In this document: positions 26,367 through 34,732 of the stretch, one piece after another | How the letters are laid out: every line of letters starts with the position of its first letter | Position numbering within the stretch: the stretch's first letter is position 1 | DNA from: Galbitalea sp. SE-J8 | GTDB taxonomy: Bacteria; Actinomycetota; Actinomycetes; Actinomycetales; Microbacteriaceae | Length of the DNA: 64,000 nucleotides | Assembly: GCF_030345695.1 (NCBI RefSeq) | Contig: NZ_JAUASV010000004.1 | Location: 62,001-126,000 of the forward strand | Reading direction: 5' to 3' | Made by a program: the position numbers and the translations under genes | The notes under the pieces: model-generated | Databases searched by the model: none | Told to the model about the DNA's origin: nothing | Seen by the model: the letters and a program-made list of their open reading frames with translations, nothing else

Positions 26367-27566
26367 TCAGGCGGGTTCGGTCGCGGGGACGCGCGGGCGG
26401 CGGGCGTAGGCGAACTGGAACGCGATGATCGCGAGCGCCGTGACCACCGCGGCGGCGACCGGGATCCGCTGCGCACCGAGCGCGCCCTGGACGGCGGCGC
26501 CGAGCGGCGGCGCGAGCGCGATGCCCGCGTACATCGCGGTCGTGAACCACGAGATCGCGATGCCCGACGTGGGCGGATCGATCGCGACGAGCCGGTGCTG
26601 CACGGGCACGACGGAGCCGAACGCGCTCAGCCCCCACAGCACGAAGAGCACGGCGGTGAACAGGAACGAGCCGCTCGCGAGCGGGATGAGCAGGAGCACC
26701 ACGATCTCCGCGCCGAGAGCGGATGTCGCCACGACCCGGTTGCCGACGCGGTCGGTGAGGGGTCCCGAGAGCGCGTTGCCGACCACGCCGGCGATGCCGT
26801 AGCAGAGCAGCAGTCCCGCGAGGAGCGTGCCGTCGCCGCCGGTCGTGCCGCTCGTGACGGCCGAGCTGAAGATGTAGACGATGTTGAATCCCGCGGTGAG
26901 CAGCACGTTGGCGACGAGAGCGGCGATGAGGCGCGGCTCGCGCAACGGCGCGAGCCGCGCCGACCAGCCCGCCACGAGGGGCACCGGGATGTCGCGCACC
27001 CGCCACAGGATGAGGAGCGCCGTGACGACGCCGATGCCGACCACGATGAGGAGCGGCGTTCGCCATCCCGCGATCGACCCGAGCGCGGTGCCGAGCGGCG
27101 ACCCGAGCGCCGTCGCGAGGCTGAAGCCGACCGCGACGAACCCGATCGCCCGGCCGCGCTGCTCGGGGCGCGCGATCGCCGCCGCGGCCGCGGTCGCCGC
27201 GGGCACGAGGGCGGCTCCGCCGACACCGGCCAGGATGCGGCCCAGCACGAACACGACGAGGGTCGGCGCGAGCGCCGCCAGGAGGCCGCCCAGGGCGAAC
27301 ACGAACAGCCCGCCGGCCATGAGCACGGTGCGGGACAGGCGCGGAAGCAGCATCGCGATCGCCGGGGCGCCGACCGCGACGACGAGCGAGTACCAGGTGA
27401 TCGCGTAGCTGACCTGGCCGGGCGTCGCATCCAGGTGCCGCGCGATGTCGGGCAGCAGTCCCGCGATGATGAACGCGTTGGTGCCGACCGTGAACAGACC
27501 GATCGCGAGGATCGACAGCGGCGGGTAGATCGAGCCGCGGGAGTATGATGGTTCGACGTTCGTCAT
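26367..27566 (-). CDS. MFS transporter, DHA-type exporter
   Basis: A 399-residue major facilitator with about twelve membrane spans. The first spans carry FTVGTNAFIIAGLLPDIARHL and a motif-C-like GRILAGVGGAALVPAA stretch typical of drug:proton antiporters and sugar or arabinose-efflux relatives. The ATG at 27566 is chosen because its surroundings contain the operator of the divergent ArsR regulator and because the family N-terminus starts near it. It probably exports a toxic small molecule when the regulator is released. Confidence 0.9.
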   Translation of the reverse strand: MTNVEPSYSRGSIYPPLSILAIGLFTVGTNAFIIAGLLPDIARHLDATPGQVSYAITWYSLVVAVGAPAIAMLLPRLSRTVLMAGGLFVFALGGLLAALAPTLVVFVLGRILAGVGGAALVPAATAAAAAIARPEQRGRAIGFVAVGFSLATALGSPLGTALGSIAGWRTPLLIVVGIGVVTALLILWRVRDIPVPLVAGWSARLAPLREPRLIAALVANVLLTAGFNIVYIFSSAVTSGTTGGDGTLLAGLLLCYGIAGVVGNALSGPLTDRVGNRVVATSALGAEIVVLLLIPLASGSFLFTAVLFVLWGLSAFGSVVPVQHRLVAIDPPTSGIAISWFTTAMYAGIALAPPLGAAVQGALGAQRIPVAAAVVTALAIIAFQFAYARRPRVPATEPA

Positions 27567-27602
27567 ACCGTCACGATAACACGGTTCGACGCACATCGAA
27601 CC
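27549..27602. promoter_or_regulatory. GGTTCGA operator sites between the MFS and ArsR genes
   Basis: GGTTCGA (27583-27589) and TCGAACC (27596-27602) form an inverted repeat with a six-base centre. A third half-site, TGGTTCGA, lies at 27549-27556 inside the first MFS codons. The arrangement fits a dimeric winged-helix repressor controlling both divergent genes. Confidence 0.6.
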
Positions 27603-27619
27603 ATTGAAATCGTGATGCC

Positions 27620-27934
27620 ATGACCGACGACTATCCCGCCCCCGCAGCCGACGACATCGAGCTCGTCGAGGTGCTCCGCGCGCTCGGCGACCCGATCCGC
27701 CTCGAGATCGTGCGCAAGCTCGCCGACGGCGAGCGACACTGCAAGACCACGGAGGAGTGGGACCTCGGCGTGCAGAAGTCGACGCTCTCGCACCACCTGC
27801 GCACGCTGCGCGAGTCGGGCGTGACCCTCACGATCGTCGACGGCCGCATCCACTGGCTGCAGCTGCGCCGCGCCGACCTCGACGCGCGCTTCCCGGGACT
27901 GCTCGACGGCGTGCTGACCGGGGTCGGCGACTAG
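27620..27934 (+). CDS. ArsR-family winged-helix regulator
   Basis: A 104-residue regulator with the ArsR fold: LRALGDPIRLEIVRKLADGE (helices 1-2) and the recognition helix region KSTLSHHLRTLRESGV, then a beta wing ending WLQLRRADLDARFPG. There is one cysteine (HCKT), so a typical multi-cysteine metal site is not obvious, and the inducer may be an organic compound. It is divergent from an MFS exporter with a shared palindromic operator, so it should repress both. Confidence 0.88.
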   Translation: MTDDYPAPAADDIELVEVLRALGDPIRLEIVRKLADGERHCKTTEEWDLGVQKSTLSHHLRTLRESGVTLTIVDGRIHWLQLRRADLDARFPGLLDGVLTGVGD

Positions 27935-28026
27935 CGAACGGCACACGCGCACGCCACGCCCGGCCGCCACACGCGGCCGCCACGCCCGGCCACAACGCCG
28001 CACGCCGCACGCCCCGCGCCCGCGCC

Positions 28027-29631
28027 TCACTGCGGATCGGGCGACTCGTCCGATCCGTCGGGCTCCGGTTCCGGGGGCGGCGCGAGGCCGTGCTCGCGCG
28101 TGAGCTCGACGCGCCGGTGCACGCCGAGCCGGTCGAGGAACCCGTCGTCGTGGCTCACCACGACGAGCGCGCCGCGGTAGCCGGCGAGCGCCTCGACGAG
28201 GCGGTCGACGCTCGCGAGGTCGAGGTTGTTCGTCGGCTCGTCGAGCAGCAGCAGCTGCGGCGGCGGGTCCGCGAGCAGCACGCGCGCGAGCGCGACGCGC
28301 AGTCGCTCCCCGCCGCTCAGCGTCGCCACGCGCTGCTCCACCGCGCGAGACCGCAGCAGGAAGCGCGCGAGCGCGGCGCGCACCTCGCCGGGTGCGGCAT
28401 CCGTTCCGGCCCGCACAGCGTCGAGCACCGTCGTCTCGTCGTCGAGGTCGTCGAGCCGCTGGCGCAGGTAGCCCCGCTCGGCGATGACGCGCGCGACGTC
28501 GCCGCGGGCGACGCGCTCGAGCAGGGTCGTCTTGCCGACGCCGTTGTCCCCGACGATCGCGACGCGCTCGGGCCCGACGATCTCGAGCCGCCCGCGCTCG
28601 CCGTCGTCGACCTCGAGCACCCGGCGCCCGCCCGGCACGGCCGTGCCGGGCAGGTCGATGCGGATGACGTCGTCCTCCCGCACGGCGGCGTCGGCCTCGT
28701 CGAGAGCGGCCTGGGCTCCGGCCACCCGGTCGTCGAGCAGACCGCGCATGCGCCCGGCGCTGCCCTCCGCGGCGTTCGCCCGCGCGTTCGCGAGGATCCT
28801 CGGCAGCGAGTCGGCGGCCTTCCGCCCGGCGCGGTCCCGCCGGGCGATCTTCGTCTCCGCCTCGAGGCGCTGGCGCTTCTCGACGCGCAGGTCGTGCTCG
28901 GCGGAGCGCACCATCCGCTCGGCGGTCTCCTGCTCGGCCGCGATCACGGCCTCGTACCGCGAGTACGGCCCGCCGACGAAACGCAGCCGGTCGCGGTAGA
29001 GCTCGGCCGTCGTGTCGACCCGTTCGAGCAGCTCGCGGTCGTGGCTGACCACGAGGAGCGTGCCGCGCCAATCGCCGACGGCGTCGTGCAGCACGCTGCG
29101 GGCGCGGCGGTCGAGGTCGTTCGTCGGCTCGTCGAGCAGGGTCACGTCGGCGCGCGCGAGACGGATGCCGGCGAGCGCCGCGAGCATCGTCTCGCCCCCC
29201 GAGAGGGTCGACACCGGTCGCGCGAGGTCGGCGACGCGCACGCCGACCGCGTCGAGCTCCGCCGCGGCACGGTCGGCGATGTCCCAGTCGTCCCCGATGG
29301 CCTCGAACACGGCCTCGCTCGCGTCCCCCGCCTCGAGCGCGGCGAGCGCGTCGAGCGCCGGGCGGACGCCGAGCAGGTCGGCGACCGTGGCATCCGTTCG
29401 CAGGGCGAGGCCCTGGCGCAGGTAGGCGACCCGGCCGGGGACGGCGATCGAGCCGCCGGTGGGGGTGAGCTCGCCCGCGATGAGGCGCAGCAGGGTCGAC
29501 TTGCCGGCGCCGTTGCGGCCGACGAGCGCCGTGCGCCCGCGGCCGAACGTGGCGGTGACGCCGTCGAGCACGGGCGCGCCGTCGGGCCAGGCGAAGCGGA
29601 CGTCGACGAGGGTGATGGGGGTGGACGGCAT
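28027..29631 (-). CDS. ABC-F family ATPase
   Basis: A 534-residue soluble protein with two ABC ATPase domains and no membrane part. Walker A motifs are GRNGAGKST (first) and GDNGVGKTT (second), and each half has an LSGGE signature and a DEPTN(D/N)LD Walker B. A charged linker of about 80 residues joins the halves. ABC-F proteins act on the ribosome, in translation control or antibiotic protection. Subfamily cannot be assigned by eye. It starts at the ATG 29631 and converges on the ArsR gene. Confidence 0.9.
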   Translation of the reverse strand: MPSTPITLVDVRFAWPDGAPVLDGVTATFGRGRTALVGRNGAGKSTLLRLIAGELTPTGGSIAVPGRVAYLRQGLALRTDATVADLLGVRPALDALAALEAGDASEAVFEAIGDDWDIADRAAAELDAVGVRVADLARPVSTLSGGETMLAALAGIRLARADVTLLDEPTNDLDRRARSVLHDAVGDWRGTLLVVSHDRELLERVDTTAELYRDRLRFVGGPYSRYEAVIAAEQETAERMVRSAEHDLRVEKRQRLEAETKIARRDRAGRKAADSLPRILANARANAAEGSAGRMRGLLDDRVAGAQAALDEADAAVREDDVIRIDLPGTAVPGGRRVLEVDDGERGRLEIVGPERVAIVGDNGVGKTTLLERVARGDVARVIAERGYLRQRLDDLDDETTVLDAVRAGTDAAPGEVRAALARFLLRSRAVEQRVATLSGGERLRVALARVLLADPPPQLLLLDEPTNNLDLASVDRLVEALAGYRGALVVVSHDDGFLDRLGVHRRVELTREHGLAPPPEPEPDGSDESPDPQ

Positions 29632-29795
29632 GACGGACCTCGGGATTCAGCGGGATGCGCTGACGGAGGCTCGAAGGGTCGCTCGGACGTCAGCGCGTGG
29701 GCGCGGAGACGGAGCTGGTCTTCACCGGTTCACCGATCGTCGGGGACAGGACCCGGCAATGCTGCCACGCGCGCGCCCGCCGAGCAAGCCGACGG

Positions 29796-32420
29796 TCAGG
29801 CGCCGGAGTCGGCGGGCCGGCGGCGGGTGCGCAGCAGGAGCACGGCGAGCACGATCGCCGCGATGATCAGCACGCCCGCGGCGAGGGAGACGATGACGAG
29901 CGGGGCGGAGGACTCCGGCTCCGCGTCCTCGCCTCCGGTCGCGGGCGGGGCGGGCGTGTCCGCGGCGCCCGAGGGGGCCCGCGTCGGCGCGGGCGTCGGG
30001 TCCGCTCCGACCTTCGCCGCGCACCCCGCCGCCGTGGTCACGGTGAACGAGATCGGGTCGAACGCCGTGCCGGACTCGTAGTTCGGGAAGGCGACGTGCC
30101 CGGCATCCGTGAGCGCGGTCGGCACGTCCGATGCCGTGAGGGTCGTGCCGTCCGGGCTCACCCCGACGGTGCCGCCGGCGAGGTCGAGCGTGACGAATTG
30201 CACGGCACTCTCATCGATCTGATCGCCGTCCATGGTCGGGCCGCTCACGTCGAGCAGCAGGAGCGCCGTGTTCGCGTCGACGAACTGCAGCTGCGGGTTC
30301 GCGACCGTCGTGTCGAGCGCGCCGCCGTGACCCGTGAAGCGGATCGAGCCGGGGAACGAGACGAGCCCGGTGGAGCCGTTGTACGTGCCCGTGCCGCCGC
30401 TGAAGCCGAAGTCGGGCGTCGCGTACGTCGCTCCGTCGCCGACCCGCCACTCGCCGTTCGCGATCGTGCCGCTGATGTAGGCACGGAACGACTCCTTGAA
30501 GCCCCAGGTGATGCGTGCGGCCGTCACGGCGCACCGGTCGGCGGCGGGAGCGACGACGGTGAGCGGGGCGCCCCGATCGACACTGCCCTGGAGCGTGACG
30601 ATGTGCGGGCCCGGCTCGAGCGTCGTCGGCAGCGCGCCGGTCCAGGTGACGCGACCGTCGGCATCCGCGGTGAGCGAGGTCGACAGCACGATGGGCCTCG
30701 AGTACACGACCGCCGCGATGCCCGCCTCTCCGCGGCCGAACCCGTCGGCTGTGACGCTGATCGAGTCGCCGGCGTGCAGGGTTCCGGGCGTGTCGACGGT
30801 CGCGCCCGCGCCGGCCGGCGGCTCGCTCGGCGCGGTGAACGTCGTGCGGTGGTAGGCCGCCGCGGTCGACGCCTGCGGCCGTGCCTTCTCGGGGGCGCCG
30901 ATGGTGAACGAGATCGGATCCATCGCCGCGCCCACGGGGTAGAAGGCGCTGCCCCCGTACGAGAACGCGCCAGCGCCGGCCGCGGAGAGCGCGACGGGCG
31001 CGCCCGTGTACGACACCGCGCCGCGCTTCGTCGACCGTCGCGCCGCGCTCAGGTCGATCGCCGCGAACGGCACGCGCGCCCCGCCGTTCACGCGCAGCAG
31101 CAGCGTCGCCGCCCGCGCGTCGTCGACGCGCACGACGGGATCGGAGAGCGTGAGGTCGAGGATGCCGTGGTGGCCCGTGAACCGCACGGCACCCCGATAG
31201 GCGGTCGCGCCCGAGCGCTCGGCGTCGTCGTAGCCGCCCGCGCCCTTCTGCCCGAACCAGTACACGCCGCGCCGCTCGTCGGCTCCGCCGCGAAGCGTGA
31301 TCGCACCCGCGGCGATCGGTCCCGTGACGTAGGAGCGGAACGATGACTTCACGCCCCACAGCAGCGAGCCGGACGCGGCTCCGCGCGAGGTCGGTGCGGG
31401 CCTGCCGGCCGACGCGGCGCCCGGAGTCGCGCTCGGGTCCGGCGTCGGCGCGCCGGGGGCGGCCGCCCCCGGAGCGGTCGCGCCGGGGGAGATCGCGCCG
31501 GGGGTGGTCGCGCCGGGCGGCGCGGGCGCGGGGGCCCCGGCGACGCTCACGACGAACGGCGTCGGCGCCTTGTCGGCATCGGTGACGGAGCCCGATGAGT
31601 ACCAGTACGACGACAGTCCGGTGAGCTGGTGCACGTCGACGAACGACTGCGGCCAGGCGCCCCAGCCGGCGACCGAGCGATTCTGCGGTGTCGCACCGGC
31701 GGGCACCGCGATCGCGACACCCGCGTAGTCGGGCGCGACGACGAAGCCGTTCACGGCATCCGTCGTCACGCCGTGGAATGTCGCGAGCTGCACGTCCGGC
31801 ACCGGGGTGATCGGCGCCTTCGCGGACGGGTCGCTGATGCTCGACGCGTACCCGCTCACCGTGACCGTGAGCGCGCCTGTGCCGTCGGCGTTCACGGTGA
31901 GCACGGGGTCGGAGAGGGTGAACGGCGCGAGGCCGCCGTAGAAGTTCACCGACCACGAGCCGGTCCACGTCACGACCGCGGAGCCGTCGGCCGCGAACGC
32001 GCCCCGCCCGTCACCGACCCGCACGAGCTGGGCAGCGGACCCGCCGGTGCCGACGTGGGCCGCGCGCGTGGCATAGGTCGCCGGGCTCTCGACCCCGGCC
32101 GCCGAACGCTGCACGATCGACACCGCCCCGGAGGTCGCGGCGTAGCCCGCCTCGGTGCCGTCCGACGCCCCCGCCGAGAAGTAGTCGCTCCCGCCGAAGA
32201 ACGGCGCGCCCTGCATCTCGGCGTTGCCGCTCCACTCGAGCGTGAGGCCGTCGATGGACGTCGGCTCGGGGGCGGCGGTCGGCGCGCTCGCCGCGGTCGC
32301 CGCGGTCGCCGCGGGGAGCACGCCGACGCCGGCCAGCGCGGCGGCGAGCACGATCGGGAGCAGGCGGCGGGCGGCGAGACGCATGAGCACTTTCGGGGGG
32401 CGCGGAGTCCGGGCGGGCAT
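29796..32420 (-). CDS. Secreted HtaA-domain haem-binding protein
   Basis: An 874-residue exported protein: signal peptide to about residue 44, an HtaA-like region, a Pro/Ala/Gly linker, two clear HtaA domains (starting WGVKSSFRSYV and WGFKESFRAYI, each with RFTGHxG later), a C-terminal membrane helix and the basic tail RTRRR. HtaA domains bind haem at the actinobacterial surface. A PPATGG segment near the end resembles a sortase signal but lacks the Leu. A DtxR-type iron box lies 21 bases upstream. ATG 32420 has a GGAG ten bases upstream; ATG 32384 is an alternative. No haem ABC importer is adjacent. Confidence 0.85.
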   Translation of the reverse strand: MPARTPRPPKVLMRLAARRLLPIVLAAALAGVGVLPAATAATAASAPTAAPEPTSIDGLTLEWSGNAEMQGAPFFGGSDYFSAGASDGTEAGYAATSGAVSIVQRSAAGVESPATYATRAAHVGTGGSAAQLVRVGDGRGAFAADGSAVVTWTGSWSVNFYGGLAPFTLSDPVLTVNADGTGALTVTVSGYASSISDPSAKAPITPVPDVQLATFHGVTTDAVNGFVVAPDYAGVAIAVPAGATPQNRSVAGWGAWPQSFVDVHQLTGLSSYWYSSGSVTDADKAPTPFVVSVAGAPAPAPPGATTPGAISPGATAPGAAAPGAPTPDPSATPGAASAGRPAPTSRGAASGSLLWGVKSSFRSYVTGPIAAGAITLRGGADERRGVYWFGQKGAGGYDDAERSGATAYRGAVRFTGHHGILDLTLSDPVVRVDDARAATLLLRVNGGARVPFAAIDLSAARRSTKRGAVSYTGAPVALSAAGAGAFSYGGSAFYPVGAAMDPISFTIGAPEKARPQASTAAAYHRTTFTAPSEPPAGAGATVDTPGTLHAGDSISVTADGFGRGEAGIAAVVYSRPIVLSTSLTADADGRVTWTGALPTTLEPGPHIVTLQGSVDRGAPLTVVAPAADRCAVTAARITWGFKESFRAYISGTIANGEWRVGDGATYATPDFGFSGGTGTYNGSTGLVSFPGSIRFTGHGGALDTTVANPQLQFVDANTALLLLDVSGPTMDGDQIDESAVQFVTLDLAGGTVGVSPDGTTLTASDVPTALTDAGHVAFPNYESGTAFDPISFTVTTAAGCAAKVGADPTPAPTRAPSGAADTPAPPATGGEDAEPESSAPLVIVSLAAGVLIIAAIVLAVLLLRTRRRPADSGA

Positions 32421-32440
32421 CCGGATGACGCTCCAGGAAA

Positions 32441-32459
32441 GCAGGTAAGGCTTACCTAA
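32441..32459. promoter_or_regulatory. DtxR/IdeR-type iron box upstream of the HtaA gene
   Basis: AGGTAAG (32443-32449) and CTTACCT (32451-32457) flank a central G, and the flanking bases continue toward the known 19-base DtxR consensus. Iron-loaded DtxR would repress the haem-binding gene, giving expression in iron starvation. Confidence 0.75.
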
Positions 32460-32474
32460 GTCAACCGGATGCGG

Positions 32475-33461
32475 TCAGGGGACTCGCTTGTCGAGCTCGC
32501 GCACGAGCTCCCAGGCGCCGTCCTCATCGTTCGAGAGCACGACCAGGTCGACGTCGGCATCCGGGTAGCGGCGCAGCATCGCGCTCGCGCCGAGGCTCAC
32601 GCCGTCGGCGTAGAAGGAGCGCACCGAGTCGTCGTCCTCCAGGTCGAAGCTCAGGCCGAACCCGTACGCGGTGTCCTCGTCGACGTCCACCTGCGGCAGC
32701 AGCAGCTCCTCGCCGAGCTCGCCCGGGACGAGCCGCCCGGTGAGCAGCGCGTCGAGCAGCCGGAGCAGATCGGGCGCCGTCGCCCACGCCCCCTCCGCGG
32801 GCCAGCCGACCTGCGGTGCGACCGCACGCGCCGCGGCGTCGCCCCCGACCGCGATCCGCTCGGGCTCGTCGCGCAGGTCGAGGAACCCCGAGGCGTCCAT
32901 CCCCGCCTTCGCGAGCACGCTGCGGGCGATCTGCTCCCGGTAGGGCCGGCCGGTCGTCCGCTCGAGCGCGAGCCCGGCGAGCACGTAGCCGGCGTCGGAG
33001 TAGGCGACCGTCGTGCCCGGCTCGGCGACCGGCTCCTTCCCGACGAACAGCGGCAGCCAGGCATCCGTCGTCCCGAGGTCCGCGCCGGACCGCGCGGCGA
33101 ACAGCGCCTCGTAGCTCTCGCCCGCCTCCTCGTCGGCGATGTCGGCGATCCCGCTCGAGTGCGTGAGCAGCTGCAGCAGGTCGACCGCGACCGGGACGCG
33201 GGTGCCCGCGAGCGCCGGCACGTAGTGGTGGATGCTGAGCTCGAGATCGAGCGCGCCCTGCTGCGCCTGCTGCAGCACTCCGATCGCGGTCAGCAGCTTC
33301 GTGATGCCCGCGATGTCGTAGCGCGTGTCGATCGTGGTCGCGACTCCGGGCCTCGCCTCACCGCGCGCGACGGAGAACACCTCGCGGCGCCCCTCCCGCA
33401 CTGTCGCGACGCCCGCGAATCCCGTGTCGTCGAGGAAGGCGTCGAGGCCGGAGATGTCCAC
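32475..33461 (-). CDS. Serine hydrolase (beta-lactamase superfamily) homologue without the catalytic serine
   Basis: A 328-residue protein of the class C beta-lactamase/esterase family. The family pattern around the nucleophile is usually (I/V)(G/A)SxTK, but here it is [10 protein letters not shown], with GGC (Gly) in place of the serine codon. The lysine remains, the second motif is YSDAG, and [11 protein letters not shown] is conserved. The protein is probably catalytically dead and may bind a ligand. No signal peptide is present. The GTG start has TAGGCT six bases upstream. Confidence 0.82.
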   Translation of the reverse strand: MDISGLDAFLDDTGFAGVATVREGRREVFSVARGEARPGVATTIDTRYDIAGITKLLTAIGVLQQAQQGALDLELSIHHYVPALAGTRVPVAVDLLQLLTHSSGIADIADEEAGESYEALFAARSGADLGTTDAWLPLFVGKEPVAEPGTTVAYSDAGYVLAGLALERTTGRPYREQIARSVLAKAGMDASGFLDLRDEPERIAVGGDAAARAVAPQVGWPAEGAWATAPDLLRLLDALLTGRLVPGELGEELLLPQVDVDEDTAYGFGLSFDLEDDDSVRSFYADGVSLGASAMLRRYPDADVDLVVLSNDEDGAWELVRELDKRVP

Positions 33462-33467
33462 GTTCCG

Positions 33468-33473
33468 AGCCTA
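33468..33473 (-). promoter_or_regulatory. -10 hexamer TAGGCT of the serine-hydrolase homologue
   Basis: Six bases separate the hexamer from the GTG start, as expected for a leaderless message. Confidence 0.45.
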
Positions 33474-33514
33474 CGGGCCCCTCTCTCCCCGCCTCCCCCG
33501 TCCGGTCGAGCTGC

Positions 33515-33613
33515 GTGCGCGTTCAGAACTCCGGATCGATGCGTCTCCATGACGCCCATTCCGCCCGGAAGCGGCCGCCGCGAGTCGATTGCACAGGAGT
33601 TCTGAACGCGCAC
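33515..33613. repeat. Long-loop inverted repeat, TCAGAACTCC family (copy 2)
   Basis: The arms are 18 bases and perfect: GTGCGCGTTCAGAACTCC at 33515-33532 and its complement at 33596-33613, with a 63-base centre. It sits in a divergent gap just upstream of the purS promoter, so it cannot simply be a terminator. Confidence 0.8.
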
Positions 33614-33644
33614 TCGCCCGTCCCGCCCGCGGGAGCGCGGCCGG

Positions 33645-33650
33645 TAGACT
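33645..33650 (+). promoter_or_regulatory. -10 hexamer TAGACT of purS
   Basis: The hexamer lies 39 bases before the purS GTG, leaving room for a short leader with the GGGAGAG ribosome binding site. The end of the TCAGAACTCC inverted repeat is 31 bases upstream, over the -35 region. Confidence 0.5.
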
Positions 33651-33689
33651 CGGGGCCGTCCCCACCGCGCCAATCCCGGGAGAGCATCC

Positions 33690-33938
33690 GTGCCCACCAT
33701 CGTCGTCGAGGTCATGCCCAAGGCGGAGATCCTCGACCCCCAGGGCAAGGCCGTTCTCGGCGCGCTCGGCCGTCTCGGCAAGACCGGCTACTCGGGCGTG
33801 CGCATCGGCAAGCGCTTCGAGCTCACGGTCGACGGCGAGGTGACGGATGCGGTGCTCGCGGAGGTGCGCGAGCTCGCCGACGACATGCTCGCGAACACGG
33901 TCATCGAAGACGTCGTGAGCATCGAGGTGCAGCCCTGA
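33690..33938 (+). CDS. purS: Phosphoribosylformylglycinamidine synthase subunit PurS
   Basis: An 82-residue PurS subunit that bridges PurL and PurQ in the multi-subunit FGAM synthase of Gram-positive bacteria. [18 protein letters not shown] and VRIGKRFEL are characteristic, and the length is normal. Its stop overlaps the purQ start (TGATG). Confidence 0.94.
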   Translation: MPTIVVEVMPKAEILDPQGKAVLGALGRLGKTGYSGVRIGKRFELTVDGEVTDAVLAEVRELADDMLANTVIEDVVSIEVQP

Positions 33939-34645
33939 TGTCGCCGCGCATCGGGGTCATCACGTTCCCCGGATCGCTCGACGACCGCGACGCGCAGCGC
34001 GCCATCCGCATCGCGGGCGCCGAGGCCGTCGCGCTGTGGCACCAGGACCACGACCTGCAGGGCGTCGACGCGATCGTGCTGCCCGGCGGGTTCAGCTACG
34101 GCGACTACCTGCGCGCCGGCGCCATCGCGAGCCACGCGCCGATCATGGCGGAGGTCGTCGACGCGGCGAACCGCGGCGTGCCCGTGCTCGGCATCTGCAA
34201 CGGCTTCCAGATGCTCGCCGAGGCGCGCCTCATCGAGGGCGCACACACGCGCAACGAGCACCAGCAGTTCATCCGTCGCGATCAGAAGCTCAGCGTCGAG
34301 ACCACGGCGACCGCCTGGACGAGCGGATTCGAGGCCGGGCAGGAGATCACCATCCCGCTCAAGAACGCCGACGGCCGCTTCGTCGCCGCGCAGGAGGTCA
34401 TCGACCGGCTCGAGGGCGAGGGCCAGGTGGTGTTCCGCTACGTCGAGGTCAACCCGAACGGATCGATGAACGACATCGCGGGCGTTTCGAACGCGCGCGG
34501 CAACGTCGTGGGCCTCATGCCGCATCCGGAGCACGCGGTCGAGCCGGGCTTCGGCCCCGACACGCGCGCCGCGATGAAGAGCGGCACCGACGGGCTCGTC
34601 TTCTTCACGAGCGTCATCGAGGGGCTGCTCGCCCGCGCCCGTTGA
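33938..34645 (+). CDS. purQ: Phosphoribosylformylglycinamidine synthase subunit PurQ
   Basis: A 235-residue glutamine amidotransferase (class I) that supplies ammonia to PurL. The nucleophile elbow is [11 protein letters not shown] (Cys near 86) and the catalytic His-Glu pair lies in HPEHAVE near the C-terminus. It is coupled to purS. A nested palindrome begins two bases after its stop codon. purL itself is 1.4 kb further on, beyond a mechanosensitive channel gene on the other strand. Confidence 0.95.
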   Translation: MSPRIGVITFPGSLDDRDAQRAIRIAGAEAVALWHQDHDLQGVDAIVLPGGFSYGDYLRAGAIASHAPIMAEVVDAANRGVPVLGICNGFQMLAEARLIEGAHTRNEHQQFIRRDQKLSVETTATAWTSGFEAGQEITIPLKNADGRFVAAQEVIDRLEGEGQVVFRYVEVNPNGSMNDIAGVSNARGNVVGLMPHPEHAVEPGFGPDTRAAMKSGTDGLVFFTSVIEGLLARAR

Positions 34646-34646
34646 T

Positions 34647-34710
34647 CGCTCAGGGGACGCAACCCGTCGGAATAGGGCTGCCTATTCCCGCAGTTTGCGT
34701 CCCCTGAGCG
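34647..34710. terminator. Nested inverted repeat between purQ and mscS, likely bidirectional terminator
   Basis: Outer 16-base perfect arms CGCTCAGGGGACGCAA (34647-34662) and TTGCGTCCCCTGAGCG (34695-34710) enclose a second hairpin, GGAATAGG-GCTG-CCTATTCC (34669-34688). It lies between convergent genes, directly after the purQ stop. Confidence 0.65.
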
Positions 34711-34732
34711 TCGGCTTCAGCGCGAGGGCGGC

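Noticed and set aside
28027-29631. ABC-F gene as a specific antibiotic-resistance determinant
   Set aside because: Nothing in the linker or context identifies a resistance subfamily; many ABC-F proteins are housekeeping translation factors.
29796-32420. LPXTG sortase anchor on the HtaA protein
   Set aside because: The nearest sequence is PPATGG without the Leu, about 35 residues before the end; I treat the protein as membrane-anchored by its C-terminal helix only.
33515-33613. Treating the TCAGAACTCC element as a plain terminator
   Set aside because: It lies in a divergent gap upstream of both flanking genes, and its 63-base centre is too long for an intrinsic terminator loop.
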